NCBI RefSeq assembly: GCF_024757985.1
Contig: NZ_CP103289.1
Span: 4,030,001-4,094,000 of the forward strand
From: Cellulomonas sp. NS3
GTDB lineage: Bacteria; Actinomycetota; Actinomycetes; Actinomycetales; Cellulomonadaceae
Direction of reading: 5' to 3'
Length of the DNA stretch: 64,000 nt
The notes beneath the pieces were generated by a model, which worked only from the letters and a program-made list of their open reading frames with translations, had not been told where the DNA came from and ran no database searches. The position numbers and the translations under genes were made by a program. Positions within the stretch are counted from its first letter, which is position 1. Every line of letters begins with the position of its first letter. Positions 63,640 to 64,000 of this stretch are shown piece after piece.

Positions 63640-64000
63640 ATGAGCACGCCGCACGAGACCGACCCCACGCACCCCCGCCACACCGAGCCCGAGCGACCGC
63701 ACACGAGCGGCGTCCCCGCCGCGTCGAGCGACCGTGCCGAGCACCTCGACGACCGCACCGACGTCGACCACCGTGACCACGGCGCGTCCGTCGCCGGCCC
63801 CGCCGACGTCCCCGAGCCGGAGCCGGTCACGGTCTCCGCACGCGACCTCGGCGTCGACCGGCAGAGCGTCGTCGCGCGCGAGAAGGAGGAGTTCGGCGGC
63901 ATCAAGATCGGCTCCGCCTTCTTCGGCTGGCTCACCGCGACGGGGACCGCGGTGCTGCTGACCGCGCTCGCCGCGGGCGCCGGGACCGCGGTGGGCGTCG
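63640..64000 (+). CDS. YrzE-like membrane protein, 3' truncated
   Basis: The first 120 residues are visible; the gene runs off the window. A long polar, His/Asp/Pro-rich N-terminus (about 1-65) is followed by VVAREKEEFGGIKIGSAFFG (about 78-97), the conserved entry to YrzE-type actinobacterial membrane proteins. The first membrane helix comes next (LTATGTAVLLTALAAGAGTA). The function of the family is unknown. AAGGAG lies about six bases before the ATG. Confidence 0.8.
   Translation, partial: MSTPHETDPTHPRHTEPERPHTSGVPAASSDRAEHLDDRTDVDHRDHGASVAGPADVPEPEPVTVSARDLGVDRQSVVAREKEEFGGIKIGSAFFGWLTATGTAVLLTALAAGAGTAVGV

Overview
The window is very GC-rich DNA with strong G/C bias at codon third positions. 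It has actinobacterial hallmarks: a radA-disA-mutY neighbourhood, an Rv2747-like N-acetylglutamate synthase, SSI-type protease inhibitor, YrzE-type protein and many promoters that imply leaderless mRNAs. It opens inside a GH26 mannanase with three SLH repeats, an architecture known from Cellulomonas fimi Man26A. A Cellulomonas-like, plant-polysaccharide-degrading actinomycete (Cellulomonadaceae or a close family) is the best inference. I saw no rRNA, tRNA, insertion sequence, phage gene or CRISPR array, and composition is uniform.

Layout. 1-9 kb: surface mannanase, then radA, disA (c-di-AMP synthase), mutY and argA, with two small membrane-anchored proteins. 8.7-12.1 kb: a 1137-residue fusion of a LacI-type sugar-binding domain with PAS, GGDEF and EAL domains. 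12.2-18.8 kb: an MFS transporter, a SorC-type regulator, and the divergent glycerol operon glpD-glpF-glpK. 18.9-31.6 kb: an epimerase-like SDR, a ThuA-like protein, a LacI regulator, an SSI-like lipoprotein, a sugar ABC importer (binding protein and two permeases), and a divergent, translationally coupled operon of a Gfo/Idh oxidoreductase, a DUF6807-like protein and altronate dehydratase; a MEDS/HATPase sensor follows. 31.7-35.9 kb: a UvrA paralogue, an AraC-VOC pair and an SDR. 36.2-42.8 kb: uxaC, a LacI regulator, a mannitol dehydrogenase-family (fructuronate/tagaturonate) reductase, and a Gfo/Idh plus TIM-barrel isomerase operon. Together with UxaA these form a hexuronate-use region. 42.9-47.3 kb: a metallo-hydrolase, a GlxA-type regulator, two Roadblock/LC7-like proteins and small unknowns. 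47.3-54.6 kb: a flavoprotein-SDR operon, RecQ, an AEC transporter and a small regulator. 54.6-64 kb: miscellaneous accessory genes, including a GH114-like lipoprotein, TrmL, a MarR-monooxygenase pair, YnfA, a pterin dehydratase-like/VOC fusion, an ankyrin protein and the start of a YrzE-like membrane protein.

How the genes fit together. Three separate transcription units (ABC importer at 26 kb, Gfo/Idh-isomerase at 40.6 kb, SDR-flavoprotein at 50.3 kb) carry nearly the same LacI-family operator, close to GGAAAGCGCTTTCC, at their promoters. I read this as one local sugar regulon: import, then oxidation/isomerisation, then flavoprotein chemistry. It sits beside a separately controlled uronate branch whose uxaC-lacI promoter region has a different LacI-type operator. 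The exact substrate cannot be read from the sequence.
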